Shown: positions 27,739-38,519 of the stretch, piece after piece | How the letters are laid out: the number at the start of each line of letters is the position of its first letter | How positions within the stretch are numbered: position 1 is the first letter of the stretch | NCBI GenBank assembly: GCA_019689555.1 | Contig: JADGHE010000013.1 | Coordinates: forward strand, 1 to 64,000 | DNA: 64,000 nt | Reading direction: 5' to 3' | DNA from: Variibacter sp. | GTDB lineage: Bacteria > Pseudomonadota > Alphaproteobacteria > Rhizobiales > Xanthobacteraceae | The notes under the pieces: model-generated | What the model saw: the letters and a program-made list of their open reading frames with translations, nothing else | The model's database searches: none | What the model was told of the DNA's origin: nothing | Made by a program: the position numbers and the translations under genes

Positions 27739-28156
27739 CTCGTCGATCCTGGGGATCGGGCCTCGCGCCCCGATCCGGCCGCGGCGCGAATCGCCGGCCG
27801 CCGGCCCCGCGCTCGCCTGGGCCTGTGAGGTACAGCCTCGGCGGCGGCTGTCAAGGCGAGCGTGATCCTGCCGGACGGCAGCGCCGCCGGTGTTCCGGCT
27901 TCGGCGCGCAACAGCGCTCCGGCCGCGCCTTCCGCGCCGTTCACATCGCGCCCGTCGGCGACTTCGTCCGTTGCGGAGCGCGGGGAATTGTGGTTTGAGA
28001 GGCTTCGTCGAGCGTCCATGCCGCTGCCGAATGATGAGGCCGGAATTGCCCCTGCGGCAACGGTTGTGCCCGGCTTGCGGCACGGTGTCGTAAGCGGACG
28101 CTGCACAGGCTTGCCGGGCCGCAGGGCCGAACTCCGCGAAGGGAGCTGATGTAACG
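27739..28156. other. Divergent regulatory region between ialB and coxB
   Basis: About 420 bases without a gene. The right half contains two inverted repeats, TTGCC-CCTGC-GGCAA at 28046-28060 and GTGCC-N8-GGCAC at 28066-28083. GCGGC-ACGGT-GTCGT at 28077-28091 overlaps the second and resembles the GCGNC-N5-GNCGC form of RegA/PrrA/RegR redox-regulator sites. These are plausible operators for the oxidase operon, though in GC-rich DNA short repeats arise by chance. Confidence 0.35.
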
Positions 28157-28996
28157 ATGCTAACTTGGTTGCTGCGGTTGCTGGCCGTCGGTTTTGTGAT
28201 GACGTGTGCCGCCAACGTCGCTCAGGCGGCACTCGGGCATCCGAGCCCATGGCAGATCGGGTTGCAGGACTCCGCCACGCCCGTGATGGACGGGCTCATC
28301 TCGTTCCACAATTTCGTGATGGGCATCATCGCGGCGATCGTGATTTTCGTGCTGGCGCTGCTGGTCATCGTGATGGTGCGGTTCAACGCCCGCAGCAACC
28401 CGGTTCCGAGCAGGACGACGCACAACACCGCGATCGAGGTCGCGTGGACGCTGATTCCCGTGATCATTCTCATCACCATCGCGGTGCCGTCGTTCAAGCT
28501 TCTGTTCCTGCAGCAGCACATTCCGCCAGCGGACCTGACCGTGAAGGTCACCGGCAAGCAGTGGTTCTGGACCTACAGCTATCCCGACAACGGGAAGTTC
28601 GAGTTCGACTCGCTGATGCTGCGGGATGCGGACCGCAAGCCTGACCAGCCGCGCCTGCTCGCCGTGGACAACGCTATGGTCGTCCCGGTCAACAAGGTGA
28701 TCCGCGTGCAGACGACGGCGGCCGACGTGATCCACTCCTTCGCCGTGCCGTCGTTCGGCATCAAGATCGACGCCATCCCCGGCCGGCTCAACGAGACCTG
28801 GTTCCGCGCGACGAAGGAAGGCGTCTATTACGGCCAGTGCTCGGAGCTTTGCGGCAAGGACCACGCCTTCATGCCGATCGAAGTGCGGGTGGTCAGCGAG
28901 CAAGCCTTCGCGGCCTGGGTCGAGGAGGCGAAGAAGAAGTACGCAAGCGAAGCGCCGCGCGCGCCAGTGCCGACCGCCGTCGCCTCCGTGAAGTGA
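28157..28996 (+). CDS. coxB: Cytochrome c oxidase subunit II
   Basis: A 279-residue subunit that takes electrons from cytochrome c through the binuclear CuA centre. Residues 1-23 are a signal peptide; two transmembrane helices follow (about residues 50-75 and 93-115). The periplasmic cupredoxin domain carries KQWFWTYSYPDNG (aromatic patch) and the CuA ligands in GQCSELCGKDHAFMPIEV. It is the first gene of the oxidase operon, with AAGGGAG upstream. No fused cytochrome c domain is present, so this is the standard aa3-type subunit. Confidence 0.97.
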   Translation: MLTWLLRLLAVGFVMTCAANVAQAALGHPSPWQIGLQDSATPVMDGLISFHNFVMGIIAAIVIFVLALLVIVMVRFNARSNPVPSRTTHNTAIEVAWTLIPVIILITIAVPSFKLLFLQQHIPPADLTVKVTGKQWFWTYSYPDNGKFEFDSLMLRDADRKPDQPRLLAVDNAMVVPVNKVIRVQTTAADVIHSFAVPSFGIKIDAIPGRLNETWFRATKEGVYYGQCSELCGKDHAFMPIEVRVVSEQAFAAWVEEAKKKYASEAPRAPVPTAVASVK

Positions 28997-30676
<1,680 letters not shown>

Positions 30677-30708
30677 GGCCGAGCGAGGAACCTGCGCGGA
30701 TTGCCACC

Positions 30709-30742
30709 GTTCCGGGCGGCGAGAAAAAGCGCCGCCCGGAAC
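30709..30742 (+). terminator. Strong 13-bp hairpin after coxA
   Basis: GTTCCGGGCGGCG and CGCCGCCCGGAAC form a perfect 13-base stem around the eight-base loop AGAAAAAG. It lies 32 bases after the coxA stop and before ctaB. There is no U-tract. It could attenuate transcription or protect the coxBA mRNA, which would give more subunit I and II than assembly factors. Confidence 0.55.
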
Positions 30743-30751
30743 CCCTGATCC

Positions 30752-30789
30752 CCGGAGCGCCGCGCCGGCCTGCGGGCCGGCCGCTCCGG
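30752..30789 (+). repeat. Second nested palindrome between coxA and ctaB
   Basis: CCGGAGCG and CGCTCCGG form an outer eight-base stem, with GCCGGCC and GGCCGGC as an inner stem. Together with the preceding hairpin it makes a 138-base structured spacer inside the oxidase operon. It ends 25 bases before the ctaB start. Confidence 0.45.
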
Positions 30790-30814
30790 ACCGAAACGAG
30801 TCGAGCGGGCGCTC

Positions 30815-31774
30815 ATGTCGCTTGTGGATGAACGACAGGACCTGGCCGTCGCGCTGCCCGCGGCTCCCGCCCCGCGCGCGGAGCCGAGCATGGCCGGCGT
30901 CGGCGACTACATCGCGCTGCTGAAGCCGCGCGTGATGTCGCTCGTCGTCTTCACGGCGTTCGTCGGGCTCGTCATCGCGCCCGGCCCGATGCATCCGGTG
31001 CTCGCCTTCACGGCCCTGCTCTGCATCGCGGTAGGTGCGGGCGCCGCCGGCGCGCTCAACATGTGGTACGACGCGGACATCGACGCGCTGATGCCGCGCA
31101 CCGCGAACCGGCCGATCCCTGCGGGCCGCATCGCGCCGGGCGAGGCGCTCGCCTTCGGGCTCACGCTCGCGGTCGGCTCCGTCGTGGTGCTCGGGCTTCT
31201 GGTGAACATCCTGTCCGCGGCGCTGCTCGCCTTCACGATCTTCTTCTACGCCGTCGTCTATACGATGTGGCTCAAGCGCTCGACCTCGCAGAACATCGTG
31301 ATCGGCGGTGCCGCGGGCGCGTTCCCGCCCATGATCGGTTGGGCGGCCAAGACCGGGGGGCTCGATCTCGATCCGGTCCTGCTCTTTCTCATCATCTTTT
31401 TCTGGACACCGCCGCACTTCTGGGCGCTCGCGCTCTTTCGCGCGCAGGAATACGCCCGCGCCGGCGTGCCCATGCTGCCGGTGACCGCCGGCGAGGCGGT
31501 CACCCGCAAGCAGATCCTCATCTACACCGTGCTGCTCGCGCCGCTCGGCGTCACCCCGTGGCTGTTCGGGAACGCCGGGGTGCTCTACGGCGTCGTCTCC
31601 ATCGCCGCCGGCCTGTTCATGTTGGCGCTCGCCGTGCGCGTCTGGCGGCCGGGCGCGGCCAAGGCGGCGCTGCATGCCGCCGGCCGCCGGCTGTTCGGCT
31701 TTTCCATTCTCTACCTGTTTGTCCTGTTCGCCGCCCTGCTCGCCGACCAGGGCTTGCGCAGCATCGGCTGGTAG
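30815..31774 (+). CDS. ctaB: Protohaem IX farnesyltransferase (haem O synthase)
   Basis: A 319-residue UbiA-family membrane enzyme adding a farnesyl group to haem B to make haem O, the precursor of the haem A used by this oxidase. The prenyl-diphosphate-binding motif is [19 protein letters not shown] near residue 88. A second conserved region is [19 protein letters not shown]. Eight to nine helices are predicted. It begins after the two hairpins in the coxA-ctaB spacer. The small accessory gene follows 23 bases later. Confidence 0.96.
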   Translation: MSLVDERQDLAVALPAAPAPRAEPSMAGVGDYIALLKPRVMSLVVFTAFVGLVIAPGPMHPVLAFTALLCIAVGAGAAGALNMWYDADIDALMPRTANRPIPAGRIAPGEALAFGLTLAVGSVVVLGLLVNILSAALLAFTIFFYAVVYTMWLKRSTSQNIVIGGAAGAFPPMIGWAAKTGGLDLDPVLLFLIIFFWTPPHFWALALFRAQEYARAGVPMLPVTAGEAVTRKQILIYTVLLAPLGVTPWLFGNAGVLYGVVSIAAGLFMLALAVRVWRPGAAKAALHAAGRRLFGFSILYLFVLFAALLADQGLRSIGW

Positions 31775-31797
31775 GCGGCGCGGACGGGCCATGCACA

Positions 31798-31965
31798 ATG
31801 AACGAGCAACTTCCGGAACCCGGCATCGTCCTCACCGAGGAACAGAAGCGGCGGCGGCGCGCCCGCTCCATCGCGACCGCGCTCGTGCTGGCGGCGCTCG
31901 CCCTGCTGTTCTATGTGGTGACCATCGTCAAGCTGGGGCCGGGCGTCCTGAACCGGCCGTTGTGA
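31798..31965 (+). CDS. Small CoxF-like membrane protein of the oxidase operon
   Basis: A 55-residue protein: an acidic N-terminus ([17 protein letters not shown]), a basic patch RRRRARS, then one hydrophobic helix [19 protein letters not shown]. Short proteins of this layout between ctaB and ctaG are a regular part of alphaproteobacterial oxidase operons (CoxF or small assembly protein), with no established function. The ATG at 31798 has a weak ribosome site, and expression may depend on coupling to ctaB. Position and composition are the only evidence. Confidence 0.75.
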   Translation: MNEQLPEPGIVLTEEQKRRRRARSIATALVLAALALLFYVVTIVKLGPGVLNRPL

Positions 31966-32123
31966 TGCGCGCGGAACAATCCATCGAACGGCTTGCATGG
32001 CGGCGGCCCTCCGCCCCGGCCGTCCCCATGGCAGGGGGCAGGGGAACAAGAGCCGATTTTCTCCTCTCTTTGATGTCTTTGATGGGAGCGAGCCGGGGAG
32101 CGCGAGTCGAGGCCGCCGGTTCC

Positions 32124-32215
32124 CGCCTCCCCTGCGAGGGAGGGAGCACCGAGGTCGCGGTTTCCCTCCCCTCTGCGAGAGGAAGGCGCGCCCGGATCGC
32201 CGGTTCCCGGCTGGC
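32124..32215. repeat. Palindromic intergenic repeat of the CCTCTCC class
   Basis: Two small inverted repeats lie in the spacer before ctaG: CCTCCC-CTGCGA-GGGAGG at 32124-32141 and CCTCT-GCG-AGAGG at 32170-32182. CCGGTTCCCG is repeated at about 32115 and 32202. Similar GC-loop palindromes recur in other spacers of this window, so this looks like a dispersed REP-type element. Confidence 0.4.
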
Positions 32216-32245
32216 GAATGGGAGAGGAACGAGGAGGCGGTCGCC

Positions 32246-32866
32246 ATGGTGAAGGCGCTTCGACCCCATCCGCAGCAAGGCGCAACCAGGCGGGACGTCG
32301 CCGTCGCCGCCGCCTGCGGCGCGTTCGTCGCGCTGATGGTGGGGGCGTCCTACGCCGCCGTTCCCTTCTACGAGTGGTTCTGCCGCACCACGGGCTATGG
32401 CGGGACGCCGCAGATCGCCGAATCGCGCCCCGCGCAGGCGCTGGAGCGAAAGATCACGGTCCGCTTCGACGCCAATGTGGGGCCCGGCCTGCCCTGGAAG
32501 TTCGAGCCCGAGCAGACGTCCCTGGATCTCAGGATCGGGGAGGTCGTCACCGTCTTCTACACGGTCACCAATCTGTCCGCCCGCGAGACGGCGGGCCAGG
32601 CGGCCTACAACGTCACGCCGCTGTCGGTCGGGTCGTATTTCCAGAAGATCAATTGCTTCTGCTTCACCGAGCAGCGGCTCGGCCCAGGCGAGAAGCGGGA
32701 GATGCCGGTGGTCTTCTATGTGGATCCGGCGCTCGCGAAGGATTCGGAGCAGGACGGGTTGAACACGATCACCCTCTCGTACACCTTCTACCCGATGCGT
32801 CAGCCGGCGCGCCCTGTCGCCGATGGCGCATCCGGCCGCACCCCGAGCGATTCACCCAAGAGCTAG
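32246..32866 (+). CDS. ctaG: Cytochrome c oxidase copper-insertion protein CtaG (Cox11)
   Basis: A 206-residue protein that delivers copper to the CuB site of subunit I. One N-terminal helix (about residues 19-38) anchors a periplasmic immunoglobulin-like domain. Cox11 markers are [38 protein letters not shown] with the Cu-binding C-F-C motif, and [13 protein letters not shown]. The ATG at 32246 follows GAGGAGG. A longer open frame from 31997 runs through a palindromic repeat and is not believable. It lies between the CoxF-like gene and coxC, its usual place. Confidence 0.95.
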   Translation: MVKALRPHPQQGATRRDVAVAAACGAFVALMVGASYAAVPFYEWFCRTTGYGGTPQIAESRPAQALERKITVRFDANVGPGLPWKFEPEQTSLDLRIGEVVTVFYTVTNLSARETAGQAAYNVTPLSVGSYFQKINCFCFTEQRLGPGEKREMPVVFYVDPALAKDSEQDGLNTITLSYTFYPMRQPARPVADGASGRTPSDSPKS

Positions 32867-32908
32867 ACCGATCGACGACCTTCCATCCGGTCAAGACCCA
32901 GTGGAGAC

Positions 32909-33772
32909 ATGAGCACGATGGCGGAGGCGCATACCAAACATCACGATTACCACCTGGTCGACCCGAGCCCCTGGCCGGCGATCGGCGCCACCTCGGCGTT
33001 CATCCTTGCCGTCGGTCTGATCGCGTCGCTGCACAAGATGTTCACCGGCGCCCCCGTGGTGTTCGCGGTCGGCGTGCTCGGCGTCGCCTACACGATGATC
33101 GGATGGTGGCGCGACGTCATCAACGAGGCCCAGCACAAGGGCGACCATACCCGCGTCGTGCAGCTGCATCACCGCTACGGGATGATCCTCTTCATCGCCT
33201 CGGAGGTGATGTTCTTCGTCGCCTGGTTCTGGGCTTACTTCAACACGGCCCTGTTTCCCGACGATCCCCATCAGATCGCCCGGCAGGCGCTGCTCGGCGG
33301 ACAGTGGCCGCCCAAGGGAATTGAGACCTTCGATCCCTGGCACCTGCCGCTGCTCAACACGCTCATTCTGCTGACCTCCGGCACCACCGTGACATGGGCC
33401 CACCACGCCCTGCTGCACGACGACCGTGACGGGCTGAAGAAGGGCCTGATCTGCACCATCCTGCTCGGCCTTTTGTTCACCTGCGTGCAGGCCTACGAGT
33501 ACAGCCATGCGGCCTTCAGCTTCTCGGGCCACATCTACGGCGCCACCTTCTTCATGGCGACGGGCTTCCACGGCGCGCATGTGATCATCGGCACGATCTT
33601 CCTGATCGTCTGCCTCGCCCGCGCCTATGCCGGGCACTTCACGCCGAAGCAGCACCTCGGCTTCGAATTCGCCGCCTGGTACTGGCACTTCGTCGACGTG
33701 GTGTGGCTGTTCCTGTTTTTCTGCATCTATGTGTGGGGCGCCGGCGCAAGCGCGGGGGCCGGCGGGCACTGA
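32909..33772 (+). CDS. coxC: Cytochrome c oxidase subunit III
   Basis: A 287-residue subunit with seven transmembrane helices that stabilises the oxidase core and binds lipid. It has [20 protein letters not shown] at the N-terminus, [40 protein letters not shown], and the C-terminal [19 protein letters not shown]. All three core subunits, haem O synthase and the copper chaperone are thus present in one operon. It is followed by DUF983 and SURF1 genes. Confidence 0.96.
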   Translation: MSTMAEAHTKHHDYHLVDPSPWPAIGATSAFILAVGLIASLHKMFTGAPVVFAVGVLGVAYTMIGWWRDVINEAQHKGDHTRVVQLHHRYGMILFIASEVMFFVAWFWAYFNTALFPDDPHQIARQALLGGQWPPKGIETFDPWHLPLLNTLILLTSGTTVTWAHHALLHDDRDGLKKGLICTILLGLLFTCVQAYEYSHAAFSFSGHIYGATFFMATGFHGAHVIIGTIFLIVCLARAYAGHFTPKQHLGFEFAAWYWHFVDVVWLFLFFCIYVWGAGASAGAGGH

Positions 33773-33850
33773 CAGGGTTGCTCCCGGGAGAGGAGCGGGC
33801 CGCGCCACGGCCCTCTCCCCGCGCGGGCGAGGCAAGAGGCGAACCGCTCC

Positions 33851-34249
33851 ATGGCGCACGAGATGGCCCATGACACCCCGCCGCTTGGCGCCACCGTCCT
33901 CCGCGGCCTGAAAGGCCGCTGCCCCCGCTGCGGCGAGGGGCGTTTGTTCGCCGGTTTCCTGACGATCGGCCCGCGGTGCGAACGCTGCGGGCTCGACTAT
34001 TCCTTCGCCGATGCCGGCGACGGGCCGGCGGTCTTCGTCATCCTGATCGCGGGCTTCATCGTCGCCGGCGCGGCCCTGGTGACCGAGGTCATCTACGAGC
34101 CTCCCTTGTGGGCGCATGCGCTGCTTTGGGGGCCGCTCGCCGTGGTCGTCTGCCTCGGACCGCTGCGGCCGCTCAAGGGCCTGCTCGTCGCCCTGCAATA
34201 CCGCTTCCAGGCGGCCGAGGGGCGGCTCGAGCGCAGGATCGAACCATGA
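33851..34249 (+). CDS. DUF983 zinc-ribbon membrane protein
   Basis: A 132-residue protein with an N-terminal zinc-ribbon-like segment GRCPRCGEGRLFAGFLTIGP followed by RCERCGLDY (four Cys), then two transmembrane helices. DUF983 proteins are almost always found in the oxidase operons of alphaproteobacteria, suggesting a role in assembly, but their biochemical function is unknown. The CPRC/CERC pair could bind zinc or copper. Its TGA overlaps the ATG of the SURF1 gene (ATGA), so the two are coupled. Confidence 0.9.
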   Translation: MAHEMAHDTPPLGATVLRGLKGRCPRCGEGRLFAGFLTIGPRCERCGLDYSFADAGDGPAVFVILIAGFIVAGAALVTEVIYEPPLWAHALLWGPLAVVVCLGPLRPLKGLLVALQYRFQAAEGRLERRIEP

Positions 34250-35004
34250 CGCAGGCAAGGACGCGCGGGGCGGGCGGCGGCCTCCTGGTCCCGTCCGTGC
34301 TGACGCTTTTCGGGCTCGCCGTTCTGATCGGGCTCGGCCTCTGGCAGGTCGAACGCCGGCAGTGGAAGCAAGGGCTCATCGCCACCCTGTCCGAGCGCCT
34401 TTCCGCGCCCGCCTCCCATCTGCCCGCCCGCGAGACCTGGGGCCGCCTCAGCCAGGACGCCGACGAGTTCCGCCGAGTCACCTTTTCCGCCGAGTTCCTG
34501 CACGAGCACGAAGCGCTCGTGTACACCGCCGGATCGGCGCTGCGCCCGGACGTTTCCGGGCCCGGCTACTGGGTGTTCACGCCGGCCCGCCTGGCAGGCG
34601 GCAGCCTCGTGATGGTCGACCGCGGCTTCGTGCCGGAGGCGAGAAAGGATCCCCGCACCCGCGCCGAGGGCCAGACGACGGGGATGATCGACATCACGGG
34701 GGTGCTGCGCTGGCCCGAGCAGCGCGGCTTCTTCACGCCCGCCGACAATCCGGGCCAGAATTTGTGGTTCGTGCGCGACCCCGGCGCCGTGGCGGCCGCG
34801 AAGGGGATCGGGCCCGTGGCCCCCTTCTACGTGGCCCAGGAGTCGCCGGCACCGCCGGGAGGGCTTCCGCGCGTCGGCCCCTTGCAGCCGAACCTGCCGA
34901 ACAATCACCTTCAATACGCCCTGACGTGGTTCGGGCTTGCCCTTGCGCTCGCCTGCGTCTGGTCCGTATGGGCATTCCGCCGCCGCCGCACCGCCCGGCC
35001 CTGA
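34246..35004 (+). CDS. SURF1-family cytochrome oxidase assembly protein
   Basis: A 252-residue membrane protein with two helices (about residues 14-31 near the N-terminus and 225-243 near the C-terminus) flanking a periplasmic beta domain. The SURF1 signatures GLGLWQVERRQWKQGLI and LPNNHLQYALTWFGLALAL, and the MVDRGFVP stretch, are present. SURF1 helps place haem A in subunit I. The start is the ATG at 34246, which overlaps the DUF983 stop. Longer upstream frame is shadow. The threonine synthase gene follows after 96 bases. Confidence 0.93.
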   Translation: MTQARTRGAGGGLLVPSVLTLFGLAVLIGLGLWQVERRQWKQGLIATLSERLSAPASHLPARETWGRLSQDADEFRRVTFSAEFLHEHEALVYTAGSALRPDVSGPGYWVFTPARLAGGSLVMVDRGFVPEARKDPRTRAEGQTTGMIDITGVLRWPEQRGFFTPADNPGQNLWFVRDPGAVAAAKGIGPVAPFYVAQESPAPPGGLPRVGPLQPNLPNNHLQYALTWFGLALALACVWSVWAFRRRRTARP

Positions 35005-35100
35005 GCGCGCCTCGCAGGGCGCCGGCGGCTTGCCGGGGCTCGGCCCATGGCCTTGTGCCGCAGCCCCCTTCCCACTACCTTGCGCCCCTCTGGAGGATGC

Positions 35101-36513
35101 GTGCGCTACGTTTCGACCCGCGGCGAAGCCGCGTCGCTCGGCTTCAGCGATGCCATGCTAGCCGGCCTCGCCCGCGACGGCGGCCTCTACGTGCCTGAAT
35201 CCTGGCCGAGCCTTCCCGCCGGGCGGATCGCCGCGCTGGCGGGCAAGCCCTATGCCGAGGCCGCCCTCGAGCTGATCGAACCCTTCGCCGACGGCGCGAG
35301 CGCCCCCTGGCTCGCCCGCGCGGCGCGCGAGGCCTACGAAACCTTCCGGCACCCGGCCGTCGCCCCGCTGGTTCAGCTCGGCCCGAACTGCTTCGTGCTC
35401 GAACTGTTTCACGGGCCGACGCTCGCCTTCAAGGACCTGGCGATGCAGTTCATCGCCCGCCTCATGGACCGGGCGCTCGAGGAGCGGGGCGAGCGGGCGA
35501 CGATCGTGGTCGCCACCTCCGGGGATACGGGCGGCGCCGCCGTCGAAGCCTTCCGCGGCGCGCGGCGCATCGACCTCGTGGTGCTCTATCCGCACGGCCG
35601 CATCTCCGACGTGCAGCGGCGCATGATGACGACGCCGACCGAGCCGAACGTGCATGCCGTGGCGATCGAGGGCACCTTCGACGACTGCCAGGCGATCGTG
35701 AAGGGCCTGTTCAATCACCACGCCTTCCGCGACCGGGTGCGCCTGTCGGCCGTCAACTCGATCAACTGGGCGCGCATCGTCGCCCAGGTGGTCTATTACT
35801 TCACCGCCGCGGTGGCGCTCGGCGCGCCGCACCGCCGGGTCGCTTTCACGGTGCCGACCGGCAATTTCGGCGACGTCTTCGCCGGCTATGTGGCGATGCG
35901 CATGGGGCTGCCGGTCGACCGGCTGGTGATCGCGACCAACACCAACGACATCCTCGCCCGCACGCTCGCGACCGGGGCCTATGAGGTGCGCGCGGTCGTT
36001 CCGACGATCTCGCCCTCCATGGACATCCAGGTCTCCTCGAATTTCGAGCGGCTCCTGTTCGACGCCTGCGGGCGCGACCCTGCGGCGGTGCGCGGATGGA
36101 TGGGCGCGCTCGCGCAGTCCGGCCGATTCGACCTTTCGTCCGCGGCGCTCGCCGCGATCCGCACGCACTTCTCCGCCGGGCGGGCGAGCGAGGAGGAGAC
36201 GGCGGCGACGATCCGCACCGTGCGCAAGGAGACCGGCTATCTCGCCGACCCGCACACGGCGGTGGCGCTCGCCGTCGCCGAGAAGGAGGGGCACGACCCC
36301 GCCGTCCCCATGATCGTGCTGTCGACGGCGCACCCGGCGAAGTTTCCCGAGGCGGTGGAGGCCGCCTGCGGGGAGCGGCCGGAGCTGCCGGAATGGCTGC
36401 GCGATCTGCAGCAGCGTCCGGAACGCACGACCATTCTCCCCGCCGATCAGCGGGCCGTGGAGCGTTTCGTGCTCGCGGTCAGTCGGGCCGCGCAAGAAGG
36501 AGCCGCCGTATGA
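35101..36513 (+). CDS. thrC: Threonine synthase
   Basis: A 470-residue PLP enzyme converting O-phosphohomoserine to threonine. The PLP-binding Lys111 is in GPTLAFKDLAMQF; TSGDTGGAAVEAF forms the phosphate loop, followed by YPHGRISDVQRRMMTT, and FTVPTGNFGDVFAGYVA in the second domain. This is the class II (long) type. I choose the GTG at 35101 (VRYVSTRGEA matches the usual MRYVSTRG N-terminus), with GGAGG close upstream. It overlaps the next gene by ATGA, and the cox-surf1-thrC-M16 order is a lineage marker. Confidence 0.95.
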   Translation: MRYVSTRGEAASLGFSDAMLAGLARDGGLYVPESWPSLPAGRIAALAGKPYAEAALELIEPFADGASAPWLARAAREAYETFRHPAVAPLVQLGPNCFVLELFHGPTLAFKDLAMQFIARLMDRALEERGERATIVVATSGDTGGAAVEAFRGARRIDLVVLYPHGRISDVQRRMMTTPTEPNVHAVAIEGTFDDCQAIVKGLFNHHAFRDRVRLSAVNSINWARIVAQVVYYFTAAVALGAPHRRVAFTVPTGNFGDVFAGYVAMRMGLPVDRLVIATNTNDILARTLATGAYEVRAVVPTISPSMDIQVSSNFERLLFDACGRDPAAVRGWMGALAQSGRFDLSSAALAAIRTHFSAGRASEEETAATIRTVRKETGYLADPHTAVALAVAEKEGHDPAVPMIVLSTAHPAKFPEAVEAACGERPELPEWLRDLQQRPERTTILPADQRAVERFVLAVSRAAQEGAAV

Positions 36514-37781
36514 GCGTGGAAATCACCCGCCTCCCGTCCGGACTGGTTGTGATCACCGATTCCATGCCCCACCTCGAGACGGCCTCGCTCGGCGTCTGGG
36601 TGGGCGCCGGCAGCCGCGACGAGCGGGCCGACGAGCACGGCATCTCGCACCTGCTCGAGCATATGGCCTTCAAGGGCACGACCCGGCGCAGCGCGCGGCA
36701 GATCGCCGAGGAGATCGAGGCGGTGGGCGGCGACATCAACGCCTCCACCAGCAGCGAATCCACCGCCTACTATGCGCGCATGCTGCGCTCCGACGTACCG
36801 CTCGCGCTCGACGTGCTCGCCGACATTCTCTCCAACCCGACCTTCGATCCCGAGGAGCTCGCGCGCGAGCAGAACGTGATCGTGCAGGAGATCGGCGCCT
36901 GCGAAGATACGCCGGACGACCTCGTGTTCGAGCTCCTGCAGGCGACGGCCTTCCCCAACCAGCCGGTGGGCCGCTCGATCCTCGGCACGCGCGAATCGGT
37001 CCGCTCCTTCGACGCCGCCAAGCTGCGGGCCTATCTCGCGCGCCACTATCGCGCGCCGAACATGATCGTGGCCGCCGCCGGGGCGGTGGAGCACGCCGCG
37101 ATCGTCGAGGAGGTGCAGCGCCTCTTCGCCGCCTTCTCGGGCCCGCCCGCGCCCGAGCCCGAACCGGCGCGCTTCGCCGGCGGCGCGCGCCTCGAGCCGC
37201 GCGATCTCGAACAGGTCCACGTGACGCTGGCGATGGAGGGCCTCGCGCAGCGCGATCCCGCCCTCTACAGCCTGCAGGTGTTCACCAACGCGCTCGGCGG
37301 GGGCATGTCCTCGCGGCTGTTCCAGGAGGTGCGGGAAAAGCGTGGGCTCTGCTATTCCATCTACACCTTCCATACCCCCTTGAGCGACACGGGCCTGTTC
37401 GGCCTCTACGCCGGCACCGACCCGCAGGATGCCCGCGAGCTCATGCGCGTCGTCATCGACGAGATCGCCGCGGCGGCCGAGACGCTCTCGGAGGGGGAGG
37501 TCTCCCGCGCCAAGGCCCAGATGAAGGCCGGGCTCCTGATGGCGCTCGAAAGCTCGAGCGCCCGCGCCGAGCAGCTCGCGCGGCGGATGCTCGCCTATGG
37601 GCGCCCCATCCCCACCTCGGAAATCATCGCCAAGGTGGACGCCGTGACGGTGGAAAGCGCCCGCGCCGCGGGGCGCGCGCTGATTGCCCGCAGCCGCCCG
37701 GCCATCGCCGCGCTCGGGCCGGCGGAGGGGCTCGAGGGCACCGTCGCCATCGCAGAGGGTCTTGGCCGGCGCGCCGCTTAA
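36510..37781 (+). CDS. M16-family zinc peptidase (mitochondrial processing peptidase-like)
   Basis: A 423-residue metallopeptidase. The inverted zinc motif is HLLEH (His47, Glu50, His51) in EHGISHLLEHMAFKGT, with the third ligand Glu about 75 residues later in the EQNVIVQEIGACEDTP region. The second half holds GGGMSSRLFQEVREKRGLCY, the conserved inactive-domain motif. This group is the bacterial sister of the mitochondrial processing peptidase beta subunit; its natural substrates are unknown. It overlaps thrC by ATGA, so it belongs to the same operon. Confidence 0.93.
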   Translation: MSVEITRLPSGLVVITDSMPHLETASLGVWVGAGSRDERADEHGISHLLEHMAFKGTTRRSARQIAEEIEAVGGDINASTSSESTAYYARMLRSDVPLALDVLADILSNPTFDPEELAREQNVIVQEIGACEDTPDDLVFELLQATAFPNQPVGRSILGTRESVRSFDAAKLRAYLARHYRAPNMIVAAAGAVEHAAIVEEVQRLFAAFSGPPAPEPEPARFAGGARLEPRDLEQVHVTLAMEGLAQRDPALYSLQVFTNALGGGMSSRLFQEVREKRGLCYSIYTFHTPLSDTGLFGLYAGTDPQDARELMRVVIDEIAAAAETLSEGEVSRAKAQMKAGLLMALESSSARAEQLARRMLAYGRPIPTSEIIAKVDAVTVESARAAGRALIARSRPAIAALGPAEGLEGTVAIAEGLGRRAA

Positions 37782-37840
37782 TGCGATGGTGAACGGGGCG
37801 CGGGAGAAGCCCTCGCGCCTTGAGCCGTCGCAGGCGTCCC

Positions 37841-38428
37841 ATGGCGCTCTTCCGCACCGTCAGTTTTGCCGAGTCCGTTCCGGCAATCGAAGGCGATGGC
37901 GTGCTCCTGCGGACTCCGCAGATGAACGACTTCGCCGCCTGGGCGCAGCTGCGCGAACAGAGCCGCGATTTCCTCACGCCCTGGGAGCCGATCTGGCCGG
38001 CCGACGACTTGACGCGCCCGGCCTTCCGCCGGCGCCTGCGCCGTTACGCGGAGGACGCCCGCAGCGACCTCGCCTACGCTTTCTTCATCTTCCGCGAGTC
38101 GGACAATACGCTCGTCGGCGGGCTCACGCTCGCCAATATCCGCCGCGGCGTGGCGCAGACCGGCAGCCTCGGCTACTGGATGGGGGCCCCCTACGCCCGC
38201 CAGGGATACATGACGCGGGCGGTGCGCGCCCTCATTCCCTTCGCTTTCGGGCCGCTGCGGCTGCACCGCCTCGAGGCCGCCTGCATTCCAACCAACACGG
38301 CCTCGATCCGGCTCCTCGAAAAATGCGGCTTCGTGCGCGAGGGCCTGGCACGCCGCTATCTGTGCATCAACGGTCTGTGGCAGGACCATTTCCTTTACGC
38401 CCTGCTTTCGAGCGATCCGCGCGGCTGA
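37841..38428 (+). CDS. GNAT acetyltransferase, RimJ/RimL-like
   Basis: A 195-residue acetyltransferase. The N-terminal part VLLRTPQMNDFAAWAQLREQ and the acetyl-CoA-binding stretch GSLGYWMGAPYARQGYMTRA (the R-Q-G-Y-M form of the R/QxxGxG/A loop) identify the RimJ/RimL group that acetylates the N-termini of ribosomal proteins or other amines. Later HRLEAACIPTNTASIRLLEK and FVREGLARRYLCINGLWQDH are typical. The start is the ATG at 37841; an in-frame ATG at 37820 would add seven residues, mostly Arg. The acceptor cannot be told from sequence. Confidence 0.88.
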   Translation: MALFRTVSFAESVPAIEGDGVLLRTPQMNDFAAWAQLREQSRDFLTPWEPIWPADDLTRPAFRRRLRRYAEDARSDLAYAFFIFRESDNTLVGGLTLANIRRGVAQTGSLGYWMGAPYARQGYMTRAVRALIPFAFGPLRLHRLEAACIPTNTASIRLLEKCGFVREGLARRYLCINGLWQDHFLYALLSSDPRG

Positions 38429-38444
38429 CGCCGCGGGCCGCCTT

Positions 38445-38472
38445 TTGCAGGGCGGGCCTGCATTGCTATAAG
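38445..38472 (+). promoter_or_regulatory. Sigma-70-like promoter of the lipoprotein gene
   Basis: TTGCAG at 38445-38450 and TATAAG at 38467-38472 are separated by 16 bases. It lies just before the GTG at 38520 in a region AT-richer than its surroundings. Assigned by eye. Confidence 0.45.
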
Positions 38473-38519
38473 CCCCCGACAGTCGTCCATCTCTGTCGCT
38501 ACACGAGGGGCGTTGAGAA

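Noticed and set aside
31997-32245. N-terminal extension of ctaG through the repeat-rich spacer
   Set aside because: The extension encodes low-complexity Gly/Arg/Pro sequence over palindromic repeats, while the ATG at 32246 has a strong ribosome site and gives the expected anchor helix.
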